A DNA stretch of 11,512 bases. It comes from Methanomicrobiales archaeon (GTDB lineage: Archaea; Halobacteriota; Methanomicrobia; Methanomicrobiales; JACTUA01). Shown piece after piece: positions 11,187 through 11,512 of the stretch (position 1 is its first letter; the number at the start of each line of letters is the position of its first letter). The stretch is taken from positions 1-11,512 of the forward strand of contig JAJRCP010000205.1 in NCBI GenBank assembly GCA_028678885.1. Reading direction: 5' to 3'. The position numbers and the translations under genes are program-made. The notes below the pieces were generated by a model. The model made no database searches. It saw only the letters and a program-made list of their open reading frames with translations, and was not told the origin of the DNA.

Positions 11187-11289
11187 GTGTGGCATGTACG
11201 GTACACTTGAACTCATATTAACTTAAGTGTGGTTGTGCAGAAGTCCGAATACTGTGCGATTTCTCTCCTATTTCCTGATCCCGCCATTT

Positions 11290-11512
11290 TTAAAACGCAT
11301 TAGACATGGTTATTCTCCAGTTTCGCTTGAGATGTAAAGCAACGAACGCCGAAGAAAAGGACCAGCAATCAGTGATGCCACCAAAAAAAATGCCAAGGAG
11401 TATCCAGAAAATCTGCAGATCCCCACCATCTCTGGAATTTATGTGCCCTATATTAAAATGAAGAAAAGACAAAGTGGTTCTTCCATTCAATCGCCACTTG
11501 TTCCTCAGGTCT
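11290..11512 (-). other. Open frames at the window edge, unresolved
   Basis: One minus-strand frame is open from the right edge to TAA 11292-11290, includes a hydrophobic stretch (IFWILLGIFFGGITDCW) and has only a TTG as possible start inside the window. A second frame gives PEEQVAIEWKNHFVFSSF and then TAA (11455-11453), which looks like the C-terminus of a soluble protein entering from the right. Only one at most can be real, and the edge prevents a decision. The stretch 11190-11290 shows no gene. Confidence 0.2.

Overview
The window looks like a piece of a euryarchaeal chromosome, most likely a methanogen related to Methanomicrobiales. This is an inference from several things seen in the sequence: TTTATAT-type box A elements sitting where leaderless transcripts would start, GGAGGTGA-type ribosome binding sites, a class II tRNA-Leu without an encoded CCA, and a gene set (FdhD, MoaD/MoaE, TtuA with a small ubiquitin-like partner, a PUA-containing PAPS-reductase-like protein) typical of formate-using methanogens. 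No species is claimed.

Left part (1-3280): after a short divergent promoter region and one small hypothetical gene, there is a tightly overlapping minus-strand operon moeB-moaD-moaE-nadA. moeB/moaD overlap as ATGA, moaD/moaE are 4 nt apart, moaE/nadA overlap as GTGA. It supplies the MoeB activating enzyme and both subunits of molybdopterin synthase, with quinolinate synthase (NAD synthesis) as the last gene and an AT-rich hairpin at its stop codon.

Centre (3599-8233): on the plus strand lies a long fusion gene joining a Zn-ribbon/PUA/PP-loop PAPS-reductase-like protein to a full SufS-type cysteine desulfurase, followed by fdhD with a one-base stop/start overlap. Converging on it from the right is a minus-strand pair: a ThiS/MoaD-like ubiquitin fold protein ending in Gly-Gly and a TtuA/Ncs6-type tRNA 2-thiolation enzyme. 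Together these genes form a sulfur-transfer island. It has one desulfurase, one E1-like enzyme, two Gly-Gly carrier proteins and three possible sulfur sinks (molybdopterin, formate dehydrogenase cofactor, tRNA), plus the unusual fused PP-loop enzyme. I infer that the fused desulfurase may feed several of them.

Right part (8433-11512): two small genes (a Cys-rich zinc-binding protein and an acidic leaderless protein) are followed by about 2 kb that is gene-poor. That stretch holds a candidate 53-residue Cys/His-rich protein, interrupted or very short reading frames, hairpins and perfect palindromes. It ends with a full-length tRNA-Leu(CAG) whose D-arm is damaged and, just upstream of it, the 5' half of a second tRNA-Leu. 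The region looks like decayed or rearranged DNA. Small-ORF calls there are tentative.
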